This document shows positions 36,432 to 44,129 of a stretch of DNA of 64,000 nt, piece after piece (within the stretch, counting starts at the first letter, position 1; every line of letters starts with the position of its first letter). Below the pieces are notes generated by a model. The model worked only from the letters and a program-made list of their open reading frames with translations. It was not told where the DNA came from and did not search any database. A program made the position numbers and the translations under genes. This DNA comes from Pedobacter frigiditerrae (GTDB taxonomy: Bacteria; Bacteroidota; Bacteroidia; Sphingobacteriales; Sphingobacteriaceae), in assembly GCF_004331645.1 (NCBI RefSeq), contig NZ_SJSK01000002.1, positions 992,001 through 1,056,000 on the forward strand. Direction: 5' to 3'.

Positions 36432-37676
36432 ATGTCTAACAAGTACAACTTTGATTTTTTAGCAGCAGTAGAGCGCATTAAAAATGTTGTTAATCGCACA
36501 CCGCTACAGTATAATGCAAGACTTTCTGAAAAATACGATTGTCAAGTATATTTGAAACGTGAAGACCTGCAAACTGTAAGGTCTTATAAACTACGTGGCG
36601 CATATAACATGATGAGCCAAATCCCTGCTGAACAAATTCAAAATGGAATTGTTTGTGCAAGTGCTGGAAACCACGCTCAAGGTGTAGCTTATTCTTGTAA
36701 AAAATTAAAAATTAAGGGCACTATTTTTATGCCTGAGATTACGCCAAAACAAAAGGTTAGTCAGACTACTTTATTCGGCGACGGTTGGATAAACATTGTT
36801 TTGGTTGGTGATACTTTTGATGATTGTTTGGCGGAGGCTTTACATTTTACTGAAGAAAACAAAATGACTTTCGTTCCGCCTTTTGACCATTATCACGTAA
36901 TTGAAGGACAAGGGACAGTTGGTGTAGAAATTTTAGAGGATTTACCAAATACTGAAGTTGTAATTATGCCAATCGGCGGTGGTGGTTTAGCTTCAGGAGC
37001 GGGAACTTATTTAAAAGAGACCAATCCGAATATTTTATTAATTGGTGTTGAACCTGAAGGCGCTCCATCTATGGAAGCAGCTTTTAAAGCTGGTAGGCCA
37101 ATTAAGCTAGACCAAATCAATCGTTTTATTGATGGTGCCGCAGTCAAGTCTGTCGGTTTATTGACCTATCCAATTTGCAAGGAAGTATTGGATGAAATTC
37201 TATTAATTCCCGAAGGAAAAGTATGTACCAGCATTTTAAAACTCTACAATGAAGATGCGATTGTTGCAGAACCAGCAGGTGCTTTAGCGGTAGCCTCGTT
37301 AGATTTATGCGCTTCACAAATTAAAGGTAAAAAGGTAGTATGCATTGTAAGTGGCGGTAATAACGACATTGAGCGAATGCAAGAAATTAAAGAGAAATCT
37401 CTGCTTTTTGAAGGATTAAAACATTATTTCATTGTTCGTTTCCCACAACGACCAGGCGCTTTAAAAGTATTTGTTAACGATGTTTTAGGTCCACATGATG
37501 ACATTACTCGTTTTGAATTTATTAAAAAAACAGAACGTGAAAGTGGCCCTGCTTTAGTTGGTATAGAGTTAAAAGACCGTGAAGATTATGCTGGCCTAGT
37601 AGAAAGAATGAAGGCTTTTAAATTTGAGATTATTGAGTTAAACCAAGACCAAACTTTGTTTGAGTATTTGGTTTAA
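36432..37676 (+). CDS. ilvA: Threonine dehydratase (biosynthetic)
   Basis: A 414-residue PLP enzyme deaminating threonine to 2-oxobutyrate for isoleucine. The PLP lysine is K53 in VRSYKLRGAYNM, the phosphate-binding loop is GGGGLASG near 186, and the C-terminal domain (KHYFIVRFPQRPGALKVFVNDVLGPHDDITRFEF) is a single ACT-like regulatory unit. It is thus shorter than the 514-residue E. coli enzyme, which has two. I chose ATG 36432 (MSNKYNF); the frame is open 16 codons further up, but that would overlap the hairpin region. Confidence 0.95.
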   Translation: MSNKYNFDFLAAVERIKNVVNRTPLQYNARLSEKYDCQVYLKREDLQTVRSYKLRGAYNMMSQIPAEQIQNGIVCASAGNHAQGVAYSCKKLKIKGTIFMPEITPKQKVSQTTLFGDGWINIVLVGDTFDDCLAEALHFTEENKMTFVPPFDHYHVIEGQGTVGVEILEDLPNTEVVIMPIGGGGLASGAGTYLKETNPNILLIGVEPEGAPSMEAAFKAGRPIKLDQINRFIDGAAVKSVGLLTYPICKEVLDEILLIPEGKVCTSILKLYNEDAIVAEPAGALAVASLDLCASQIKGKKVVCIVSGGNNDIERMQEIKEKSLLFEGLKHYFIVRFPQRPGALKVFVNDVLGPHDDITRFEFIKKTERESGPALVGIELKDREDYAGLVERMKAFKFEIIELNQDQTLFEYLV

Positions 37677-37868
37677 AAAGCTGAAAGTCTAAAGCGTAAA
37701 GACTAAAGCTAGCTCTAGTTATATAACTAGGACAGGTTTATATTATTTAAACCACCCCGTCAGTAAAAAACTGACACCCCTCCAAGGGAGGGGAATTAAA
37801 ACAAAGCAACATTTTTCATCTGTGTTCATCCTTTTTATCCGTGGTTAAAATCCACAAAAAACTGGCAA
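37677..37868. repeat. Repeat text downstream of ilvA
   Basis: AAAAGCTGAAAGTCTAAAGCG words, TAGTTATATAACTA (palindrome near 37716), CCCGTCAGTAAAAAACTGACACCCCTCCAAGGGAGGGG near 37755-37793 (two nested small palindromes) and TTCATCCTTTTTATCCGTGG text. No gene is visible. Confidence 0.7.
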
Positions 37869-37894
37869 TAGTTTTGCATTATAAATTGCAAAAC
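37869..37894 (+). promoter_or_regulatory. Putative -7 element and inverted repeat before the lipoprotein gene
   Basis: TAGTTTTG (37869-37876) matches TAnnTTTG and lies 30 bp before the start codon. It overlaps an 8-bp perfect inverted repeat, GTTTTGCA (37871-37878) and TGCAAAAC (37887-37894), a possible operator. A -33 TTTG is not evident. Confidence 0.5.
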
Positions 37895-37905
37895 ACACAC
37901 ACAAC

Positions 37906-38322
37906 ATGAAAAAGCTAACAATCCTATTCCTTTGCATCGCCACACTAGGTCTGGCGTCTTGCAAAAAAGACACTATCATTAACCAAACTACACCAAACAG
38001 AACAGTAGTTTTAAATGTAGCTTCAAACGCTTGGACGTTGAGCACAAATGGTTTAACTTATTATACCATACTAAATGTCCCAGAAATTGACCAATTTTCT
38101 TTAGACAATGAGGCGGTTTTAGTTTACATTTCTTACGACAATGGCGCTAGTTATTTACAAATGCCATTTGTTTATGATGTAGACGCTTACAGTACTGTTA
38201 TCAGTAAAGGAAAAGTGGAAATTGATATTCAGAGTTCAGATAATCAAGCAACTACACCAATTAAACCATCTGTTAACGTTAGGGTTAAGATTGTATTAAT
38301 TGCAGCTGATAACGTTACCTAA
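37906..38322 (+). CDS. Small lipoprotein of unknown function
   Basis: A 138-residue exported lipoprotein. The signal peptide MKKLTILFLCIATLGLASC carries a lipobox with Cys19 as lipidation site, followed by Lys-Lys-Asp; membrane sorting cannot be told from this alone. The mature part is a small, mostly beta domain with aromatic residues (WTLSTNGLTYYTI, VYISYDNGASYLQMPFVYDVDAYS). I recognise no family function, though similar small lipoproteins are frequent in this group. It is monocistronic: its terminator lies inside the end of the convergent gene. Confidence 0.85.
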   Translation: MKKLTILFLCIATLGLASCKKDTIINQTTPNRTVVLNVASNAWTLSTNGLTYYTILNVPEIDQFSLDNEAVLVYISYDNGASYLQMPFVYDVDAYSTVISKGKVEIDIQSSDNQATTPIKPSVNVRVKIVLIAADNVT

Positions 38323-38335
38323 TTGAGAGAAAGAA

Positions 38336-39328
38336 TTAGAACTCTAAAAAACGACCAATGTTTGCCTGAACGTGGTCGTTTTTTTTATGCTCGCCACTAT
38401 TCAACTGCAGGGCTCTAATTTTTACGCCATTCCTTTCCAATAAAAGTTCGTCGTAAAAGCCTTTGTAATAAACTTCTTTTACTTCAAATCTTCTACTGTT
38501 CCAACTGCTTTTTAACTCTACCCATTCTGGATAAAATACCACATTTTGTTTCTCCGTTTTAAGTCCTATTTGTGTGGCTTGTTCAGCATCTAAAATAATG
38601 GCATTCCCTAATATTTGGGCAGTATATAAATGAGATGGATTTTGGTAAATGGTCTCTGGTTTATCATTTTGTAAAAGCTGTCCTTGTTTAAGGATTAATA
38701 ATTGGTCGGCCAAAAACAACCCATCGGTTGGGTCATGAGAAACTAAAACAATGGTTAGTCCAGTTTCTTTTGCCAAACGTTTAATGTCTGCCCGTAGTTG
38801 GTTTTTTAATAATGAATCTACCTGACTAAAGGGCTCATCTAACAATAAAACCTTTGTATCGCTTATCAACGCTTTCGCAATGGCAACTCTCTGCTGTTCT
38901 CCCCCACTTAGCTCGGTTATCTTTTTATCTTTTAATTTGGTGATGTGCAAACGCTCCATCATCTCTAAAGTTTTAGCTTGCTTGGCCGCAACGTCTGTAT
39001 TAGATAACATCGAAGCAATGTTATCATAAACTTTAGCGTAAATGTTTAAGGAGAAATCTTGGGTAACCATTTTCATTTCGGCATTGCCGGGAATCAATTG
39101 TTCATCTGGCCCCAAAACCCTTTTACCGTTCAATAGAATTTCTCCTTCATCTGTTTTAAGCAAGCCATAAATACATTTCAACAAAGTTGATTTACCACTT
39201 CCACTTTCGCCAATAATGGCAACTATATCTCCTCTTTTTATAGAAAAACTGATGTTTGAGATACCAGATACTTGGGGTTCTTGGTATTGTTTTGTTAGGT
39301 TATTTACGGTGATTATTTGCTCATTCAC
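38336..39328 (-). CDS. ABC transporter ATP-binding protein (PotA/FbpC-like)
   Basis: A 330-residue ABC ATPase. The P-loop GESGSGKSTLL is near residue 38, Q-loop VTQDFSLN near 87, signature LSGGEQQRVAIAKAL near 140 and Walker B VLLLDEPFSQVD near 160. A C-terminal part of about 95 residues resembles the TOBE-like domain of importers of the spermidine/iron/sulfate type. No permease or binding protein is adjacent, so substrate and partners are unknown. Its last codons form one arm of a hairpin that should terminate the convergent lipoprotein gene. Confidence 0.88.
   Translation of the reverse strand: MNEQIITVNNLTKQYQEPQVSGISNISFSIKRGDIVAIIGESGSGKSTLLKCIYGLLKTDEGEILLNGKRVLGPDEQLIPGNAEMKMVTQDFSLNIYAKVYDNIASMLSNTDVAAKQAKTLEMMERLHITKLKDKKITELSGGEQQRVAIAKALISDTKVLLLDEPFSQVDSLLKNQLRADIKRLAKETGLTIVLVSHDPTDGLFLADQLLILKQGQLLQNDKPETIYQNPSHLYTAQILGNAIILDAEQATQIGLKTEKQNVVFYPEWVELKSSWNSRRFEVKEVYYKGFYDELLLERNGVKIRALQLNSGEHKKNDHVQANIGRFLEF
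38346..38386 (+). terminator. Terminator of the lipoprotein gene, inside the convergent ABC gene
   Basis: AAAAAACGACCA (38346-38357) pairs with TGGTCGTTTTTT (38373-38384), and the T-run continues. It lies 24 bp after the lipoprotein stop and overlaps codons near the C-terminus of the - strand ABC gene. The A-run on the other side makes it potentially bidirectional. Confidence 0.85.
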
Positions 39329-39424
39329 ATTGTAAAGATAGAGAAAGTCCGGAAGTTATGAAGTCGGAAAGTCCGAAAGTTATATCAAGCCTTTTTCATT
39401 TTGAAAATGGAAAGGATGATACAT

Positions 39425-39456
39425 AAAAAATCCTGCAAATTCGCATCTGCAGGATT
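39425..39456 (-). terminator. Terminator downstream of the sigma/OMP gene set
   Basis: On the - strand, AATCCTGCA (39456-39448) pairs with TGCAGGATT (39437-39429), followed by T6. It lies about 120 bp beyond the stop of the outer-membrane protein gene at 39580. Confidence 0.8.
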
Positions 39457-39579
39457 GGGTTTTATTTGTGTGTGTCTTGTTTATTGGTTTCCCGATAAAT
39501 CGGGATGTCGCTTCGCTCAACATTGGTTCATTAGATTTTAGAACTAAATCTTCTGACTTTCTGACCTCCGACTTTCCGA

Positions 39580-40398
39580 CTAATTAATTCCAAAAGTCAA
39601 ACCGAATGCCATATTTCTTAATCCTTTTTGTGGTGCGCTATCAAACATATCGCTTACATAATATTTAGCAAATAAAGCTAATCCGTTTGTACCCACTCTC
39701 ACTGTACCGCCATAACGGAATGGAGCAAAGTTATAATCATCTTTAACTTTCACTTTTCCATGCTCATCGCTAATTTGTTTTACTTTACCATTTAACAAGA
39801 AAGCAATTTCTGGACCTGCAACTAAATACCAACGACCTCCTTTGTGATTCTCTTTTGTCCTCAATTCGAAATTCAAGGGAATATGTAAATAGCTACTAGA
39901 GAATCGGTTTTTACTATATAAAATTTCTGGATTTTCTTTAGTATAAGCTAATATAGGGCTGTTTTTAACCATTGTAATGTTGTCTTTTAAGCGAATTAAT
40001 GTCCAATCGAAACCACCAGCTACATAGATTTTAAAGTTCGAGTTAAATCTGTATCCCATTTGTAAAACATCAAATGAAAAGTGACTAGTTTTTCCAGCTT
40101 TGTAGTCTAAGAAATCATTTTGAGGAGATAAAGAAAAACTTCCGTTATCAATTAACTTAGAGAAACCGAAATCTACACGAGTAAAGGTTATGCCCCCAAC
40201 AAAACGAGCCTTATTTGGATCTTTTCTTTTAGTGCTATCACCATTATGTGTAGTTACTACTATTGGTCCAATGGTAATACTTTTACCATAATTAATTTTT
40301 TTACTTTTTGTAGTAGTATCTTGTTGTGCAATTGCACTTAATGCTGTCAGAACGGTAAGTCCGCTTACCAAAACTGCTGTTAATACTGAACGTTTCAT
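39580..40398 (-). CDS. Outer-membrane beta-barrel protein
   Basis: A 272-residue secreted protein with signal peptide MKRSVLTAVLVSGLTVLTALSAIAQ. The mature part has alternating amphipathic strands (FVGGITFTRVDFGFSKL, FSFDVLQMGYRFNSNFKIYVAGGFDWTLI, GGRWYLVAGPEIAFLLNG, YGGTVRVGTNGLALFAKYYVSDMF) and ends with a short hydrophobic strand LTFGIN, as expected of a small porin-like barrel. It lies downstream of an ECF sigma factor and a single-span membrane protein, and is probably co-regulated with them. A small GCCTGC/GCAGGC hairpin (40415-40431) separates it from the upstream gene and may lower its expression. Confidence 0.82.
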   Translation of the reverse strand: MKRSVLTAVLVSGLTVLTALSAIAQQDTTTKSKKINYGKSITIGPIVVTTHNGDSTKRKDPNKARFVGGITFTRVDFGFSKLIDNGSFSLSPQNDFLDYKAGKTSHFSFDVLQMGYRFNSNFKIYVAGGFDWTLIRLKDNITMVKNSPILAYTKENPEILYSKNRFSSSYLHIPLNFELRTKENHKGGRWYLVAGPEIAFLLNGKVKQISDEHGKVKVKDDYNFAPFRYGGTVRVGTNGLALFAKYYVSDMFDSAPQKGLRNMAFGLTFGIN

Positions 40399-40488
40399 TT
40401 GTGTGTTTGTTTATGCCTGCAAGCCGCAGGCTTGTTTGTTTGGTTTATGTATGTTAAATTGTAATGCTTAAATCTTTAAATCCTATTC

Positions 40489-41253
40489 CTACTTGTTATG
40501 TTTTTTAGAGTTCAATTTTAAAAAGCCAATGTTTATTCCAATTATCGATGAGTTATCATCATCATCAGTATTAAACCTTACCAACTTTTTATCTCTCTTA
40601 TCTACTTTTTCTACGACAAAGTTTACCAAGTCGCCAACGTTTCTAATTCCTTTTCTTTCTGTTACAATTTCTTCGTTTGCCGATGTTTCTACTCCTGTTG
40701 ACTGACCATCTACTTTTGCGGTTACAACTTGGTTATCTCCATAATCAATATCTTTAACTGGCGCAACATCTAATGGTTTAACATCTTGTTGTTTAATAGG
40801 TAGACGATTGTTAGCATACATCGGTTGCACGGGCTCTTGAATATTTTTTACATTATTTTCAGGAGTACTATTTTCTTGTGCTTTTACCACTGGAGTTTTA
40901 ACCGTAGAATTTGCAACGTTGCTTTCTTTACTAGTTTGATTTACAACAGGCAATGTAGAGCTTGCAGTCACAGTTGTAGCAATTGGGTCTTGCTCAACAA
41001 CAGGTTTTAAAACAACCGCAGTTGCTTCACTACCACGTAATCTAATTTTATCTGTTTTCTGGAAAACCAACATCGCTGTTATTGCCACGGCTACACTTGC
41101 AGCAGCTATCCAATAAATTGGAATAGTGCGTTTGCGTTTTGGTTCTAGTTGTTGTTCTATGTTAGCCCATAAATTTACAGATGGTTCAATTTCCGCATCC
41201 GCTAATTTGTCTTTAAATAATTTATCGAATTCTTTATCCGGCATGTGTTGCAT
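40489..41253 (-). CDS. Single-span membrane protein, candidate anti-sigma factor
   Basis: A protein of about 254 residues. A charged cytoplasmic N-terminus (DKEFDKLFKDKLADAEIEPSVNLWANIEQQLEPKRKR) is followed by one membrane helix (IYWIAAASVAVAITAMLVF) and a long, Pro/Thr/Val/Asn-rich periplasmic part. The N-terminal W..IE..L arrangement and the gene position directly after an ECF sigma gene fit an anti-sigma factor. I place the start at ATG 41253, preceded at about 8 nt by GGAGGG; it overlaps the sigma gene by 20 bp. A TTG two codons upstream is also in frame. Confidence 0.75.
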   Translation of the reverse strand: MQHMPDKEFDKLFKDKLADAEIEPSVNLWANIEQQLEPKRKRTIPIYWIAAASVAVAITAMLVFQKTDKIRLRGSEATAVVLKPVVEQDPIATTVTASSTLPVVNQTSKESNVANSTVKTPVVKAQENSTPENNVKNIQEPVQPMYANNRLPIKQQDVKPLDVAPVKDIDYGDNQVVTAKVDGQSTGVETSANEEIVTERKGIRNVGDLVNFVVEKVDKRDKKLVRFNTDDDDNSSIIGINIGFLKLNSKKHNK

Positions 41254-41803
41254 AACCAAAGCCCTCCATTTTAATAATTTCTTGTTGCAATATTGCTCTC
41301 GCCCTACTTAATTGAGATTTACTAGCACCTTCACTGATGCCCAATGTTTCTGCAATTTCCTTGTGCGAGTAACCTTCAATAATGTACATATTAAATACCA
41401 TGCGATACCCGTCGGCTAGTTTTTGTATCACTTTCATTAAATCCTGCATGCCTAAACTGCTGAAATCAAATCCTTGTGATGGCTGCTCGTAAGCATCTTC
41501 AATTGGCACGATACTTAAAGAGCGTAAATTCTTTCTGTAACTTTCAATCGCGGTATTTACCATTATTCTTCTAATCCAACCTTCAAAAGACCCCTCGCCA
41601 CGGTATTCCTTAACTTTCTGAAAAATTTTAACGTATCCCATTTGTAATACATCTTCAGCTTCCATACGGTCTTTGGCGTAGCGCATACACACGGCCAACA
41701 TTTTCGATGCAGTTTGCTTGTAAAGCATTTCTTGCATCTTCCTGTCGCCAGCTTTGCAGCCTTCCAATAGGTCATCAATCGTATATGTTTTAGTCACCTT
41801 CAT
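41234..41803 (-). CDS. ECF RNA polymerase sigma factor
   Basis: A 189-residue sigma-70 family protein of the extracytoplasmic-function type. Region 2 shows LYKQTASKMLAVCMRYAKDRMEAEDVLQMGYVKIFQKVKEYRGEGSFEGWIRRIMVNTAI-like text with the conserved DVLQ..., and region 4 is MVFNMYIIEGYSHKEIAETLGISEGASKSQLSRARAIL, a typical helix-turn-helix. It overlaps the membrane protein gene downstream, as sigma/anti-sigma pairs often do. The targets are unknown, but the outer-membrane protein downstream is a candidate. Confidence 0.93.
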   Translation of the reverse strand: MKVTKTYTIDDLLEGCKAGDRKMQEMLYKQTASKMLAVCMRYAKDRMEAEDVLQMGYVKIFQKVKEYRGEGSFEGWIRRIMVNTAIESYRKNLRSLSIVPIEDAYEQPSQGFDFSSLGMQDLMKVIQKLADGYRMVFNMYIIEGYSHKEIAETLGISEGASKSQLSRARAILQQEIIKMEGFGYATHAG

Positions 41804-41820
41804 TTGTTGTTTGTATAGGG

Positions 41821-41849
41821 TAGATGAACCCTAGAGGTAAAAGGTTGCA
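41821..41849 (-). promoter_or_regulatory. Putative autoregulated ECF promoter
   Basis: On the - strand, TGCAACC (41849-41843) and TCATCTA (41827-41821) are 15 bp apart and lie just upstream of the sigma gene start at 41803. The CAAC-type -35 and CATCTA-type -10 are of the kind used by ECF sigma factors, so the gene may control itself. Confidence 0.4.
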
Positions 41850-42334
41850 CGAGGTCGCAAATAAATTTATTTTTTTTGATTGCATAGATTTAAGATGATT
41901 ACACAGATTGTAAAAATACAACATTAAGGCATTAAGATAAATTAACGCTTAATGTCTTTACATTTCCTAATGTTTAAAGATGATTTGAAAAGGAGTGTTT
42001 GATGCTGCATAGTTGCTGCAGTCCCTCTTTTGTTACAAGTCCCGATGAAGAATCGGGAGCTTTCCCCATTAATCGGGTTTAAAAATTAAAGGTGGTGCTT
42101 TTAGAAAGGTCGCAAGGTGCCCAGCATAGCAGCACAAACCTTCCTTAATTAAACGGGATTGGAGCGAAAATCCTTTTTGTTAGGCGAGCTTGTCGAAGTA
42201 ACAAAAAGATTGCAGCAAAAAGCCCGACTAACATAATTTAGCTTCTGACTTTGCTTTTCTAAACAGAGATTATTATAACAATGGTTCGCTCAACTTTCCG
42301 ACTTCCGGACTTTTCTGACTTCCCAACTCCCTTT
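41850..42334. repeat. Gene-free repeat-rich stretch
   Basis: About 480 bp without a gene. It contains two spellings of AGCGTTAATTTATC/TAATGTCTTTA text, GTTGCTGCAGTCCC near 42012, CCCGATGAAGAATCGGGA (palindrome near 42042), CCCCATTAATCGGG near 42064, ATTGCAGCAAAAAGCCCG near 42209 and GCGAGCTTGTCGAAGTAAC near 42184. It ends in stuttering ACTTTCCGACTTCCGGACTT words. Confidence 0.7.
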
Positions 42335-43462
42335 CTATTTCCTCTTAAAAAGCCTAAAATTTTCTTTGTAAGTCAAGAACAAAGAATGATTAAACTGAAA
42401 ATCGGCATCAGGCGTTCCTAAGTCCCAATGTGGCTCTACACGAACATCTAAATATAAATTAGGAATTAATTGTTTTTGATAAAAGTATCTAACGGCTAAA
42501 ATACTCCTGCTACTTTGTTTAAAACCTACGTCGTATAAAGTTTCAGAAACCGACTGATACAGTGGCATTCCTTTTATAGTTATAAAATTATTTCCTTTCC
42601 AGTAGGAAGCAATTAAACTTCCCCATTTGGTTTCTACACCAGCATTTAACCATAAACCAAAACCAGACTGATAAGCTCTTGATTTTGTTGGCGAAAAATC
42701 TTTATAAACTGCTATATAGTTATCTGTAAAAACTTCCTTCACTTTATAGCCAACTGTTTTATGTAATTTAAAACCAGTTGCTCCATTAAACAAGGTGCTA
42801 ATGGGAATGTTCTTTAATACATCTATTTGTCCACCTTGATGGTAGGCTAAAAATTGAGCGGGTATAGACAATTTCCAGTTATCAGTTTTCAGTAAATAAG
42901 TTTCTGTAATTAATCCACCAACAATTTCTTCTTTAGCAGCTTCACCCTTGTAAATCATTTTTTGCCACGAAATCCAGCTGTCTAGCTTGAATTTTTCTCT
43001 ATCAACCAATAGTTGTGTTCCATATTCAATTGGCGAGGTAATTTTTCGTTCGAAATTATCGATCGGTTCAATGTAATTATGTTGAATATTTCCTTCAAGA
43101 CTACCAAAAACTAAGGTGAGATTCCTTTTATGATATTTTAAGCTAAATAAAGGTTTTGCATCATAAATACCTTCAGTTCCAAAATCCTTGCGCAAATAAG
43201 CACCAGCAACAATAGCCAAATTTGGATTGGCATAATAAACCAATTGTGGTTCTATTTGTGTTCCGTATAAAGTATAACCATCGTGAAATTTATTCGAGTA
43301 TTCGTAATTTCTAACGTAGTTGAAATTGTAGAAATTGAAGTGTAATTCTTTATCTAGGCTATCTGCCGGACGAATACGATTGAATAAGGATTCGTTGTTG
43401 AATTGAGCCTTTGCTGCAAGAGATAATAAAAAGAGGAAAGCTAAAAGCAGATTTTTTTTCAT
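42335..43462 (-). CDS. Probable outer-membrane beta-barrel protein of unknown function
   Basis: A 375-residue exported protein with signal peptide MKKNLLLAFLFLLSLAAKA. The mature protein has many short aromatic-ended strands (LHFNFYNFNYVRNYEYS, PQLVYYANPNLAIVAGAYLRKDF, FGLWLNAGVETKWGSLIASYWKG, LAVRYFYQKQLIPNLYLDVRVEPHWDL, HSLFLTYKENFRLF) and a C-terminal barrel-like strand, so it probably sits in the outer membrane. No named family is recognised. It lies downstream of hemJ across a repeat (43516-43541); co-transcription with the haem genes is possible but not shown. Confidence 0.75.
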   Translation of the reverse strand: MKKNLLLAFLFLLSLAAKAQFNNESLFNRIRPADSLDKELHFNFYNFNYVRNYEYSNKFHDGYTLYGTQIEPQLVYYANPNLAIVAGAYLRKDFGTEGIYDAKPLFSLKYHKRNLTLVFGSLEGNIQHNYIEPIDNFERKITSPIEYGTQLLVDREKFKLDSWISWQKMIYKGEAAKEEIVGGLITETYLLKTDNWKLSIPAQFLAYHQGGQIDVLKNIPISTLFNGATGFKLHKTVGYKVKEVFTDNYIAVYKDFSPTKSRAYQSGFGLWLNAGVETKWGSLIASYWKGNNFITIKGMPLYQSVSETLYDVGFKQSSRSILAVRYFYQKQLIPNLYLDVRVEPHWDLGTPDADFQFNHSLFLTYKENFRLFKRK

Positions 43463-43515
43463 TGTAATATTTTATGAGTTGTCAGTCAGAACGTAGTTGA
43501 AGACAATTTATTTAA

Positions 43516-43541
43516 TCCTTCGACTACGCTCAGGATGACAA
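43516..43541. repeat. 26-bp intergenic repeat, intact copy
   Basis: Identical to 16049-16074 and related to the interrupted coding copy at 7279-7326. It lies between hemJ and the barrel-like gene. Confidence 0.85.
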
Positions 43542-43552
43542 ACATTCTTAAT

Positions 43553-44104
43553 TTACTTTCTTTTCTTCTCTCTATATCTTTTGTAGATCTTTACTGCCAT
43601 CATGATAATTGCAGAAAAAACAATTAACCCAAGTAGACCATAAATCCAGTTTACGGCACTTTTTAATATCACCGCAAAAACAATGGCAACTAATAAAATC
43701 GTGGCAACTTCATTCCACAAACGCAATTGATTAGAAGAATATTTGAATATTCCATTTCTCAATTGTTTCATGATATTTTGGCAAATGAAATGGTAAACCA
43801 ATAATAAGCCAACAAAGACGAGTTTAACCCACATCCAACTTTGAGTAACTAAGAAGTCGAAGTGCGTATAATACATTAACGCTCCCGCCAAAACCGTTAA
43901 ACACATCGCAGGAATGGTAATGATATTCCACAAACGACCTTCAATTTTTGTGAATTCCTTTTGTAGAATATTCCTTTCTAGTTCTGGTCTATCGTTAGCT
44001 TCTGTATGGTAAATGAATAAACGAACACCATAAAACAATCCAGCCATCCAACTTACAACAAAGATGATGTGAACCGCTAAAAAGTATTGATAGTAATCGT
44101 TCAT
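43553..44104 (-). CDS. hemJ: Protoporphyrinogen oxidase HemJ
   Basis: A 183-residue inner-membrane protein with four or five helices. HIIFVVSWMAGLFYGVRLFIYH near residue 12 carries the conserved His and the WMAGLFY signature, and NQLRLWNEVATILL near 124 is the conserved C-terminal block. HemJ oxidises protoporphyrinogen IX to protoporphyrin IX in bacteria lacking HemG or HemY. The gene follows hemE by 25 bp, which strengthens the call. Its C-terminus is strongly basic. Confidence 0.92.
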   Translation of the reverse strand: MNDYYQYFLAVHIIFVVSWMAGLFYGVRLFIYHTEANDRPELERNILQKEFTKIEGRLWNIITIPAMCLTVLAGALMYYTHFDFLVTQSWMWVKLVFVGLLLVYHFICQNIMKQLRNGIFKYSSNQLRLWNEVATILLVAIVFAVILKSAVNWIYGLLGLIVFSAIIMMAVKIYKRYREKKRK

Positions 44105-44129
44105 TATTTAAGTTTAGCGCTAAGCGTTT

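Noticed and set aside
38336..39328. Assignment of the solitary ABC ATPase as a spermidine, iron or molybdate importer
   Set aside because: Without permease or binding protein genes nearby, the C-terminal domain alone does not fix the substrate.
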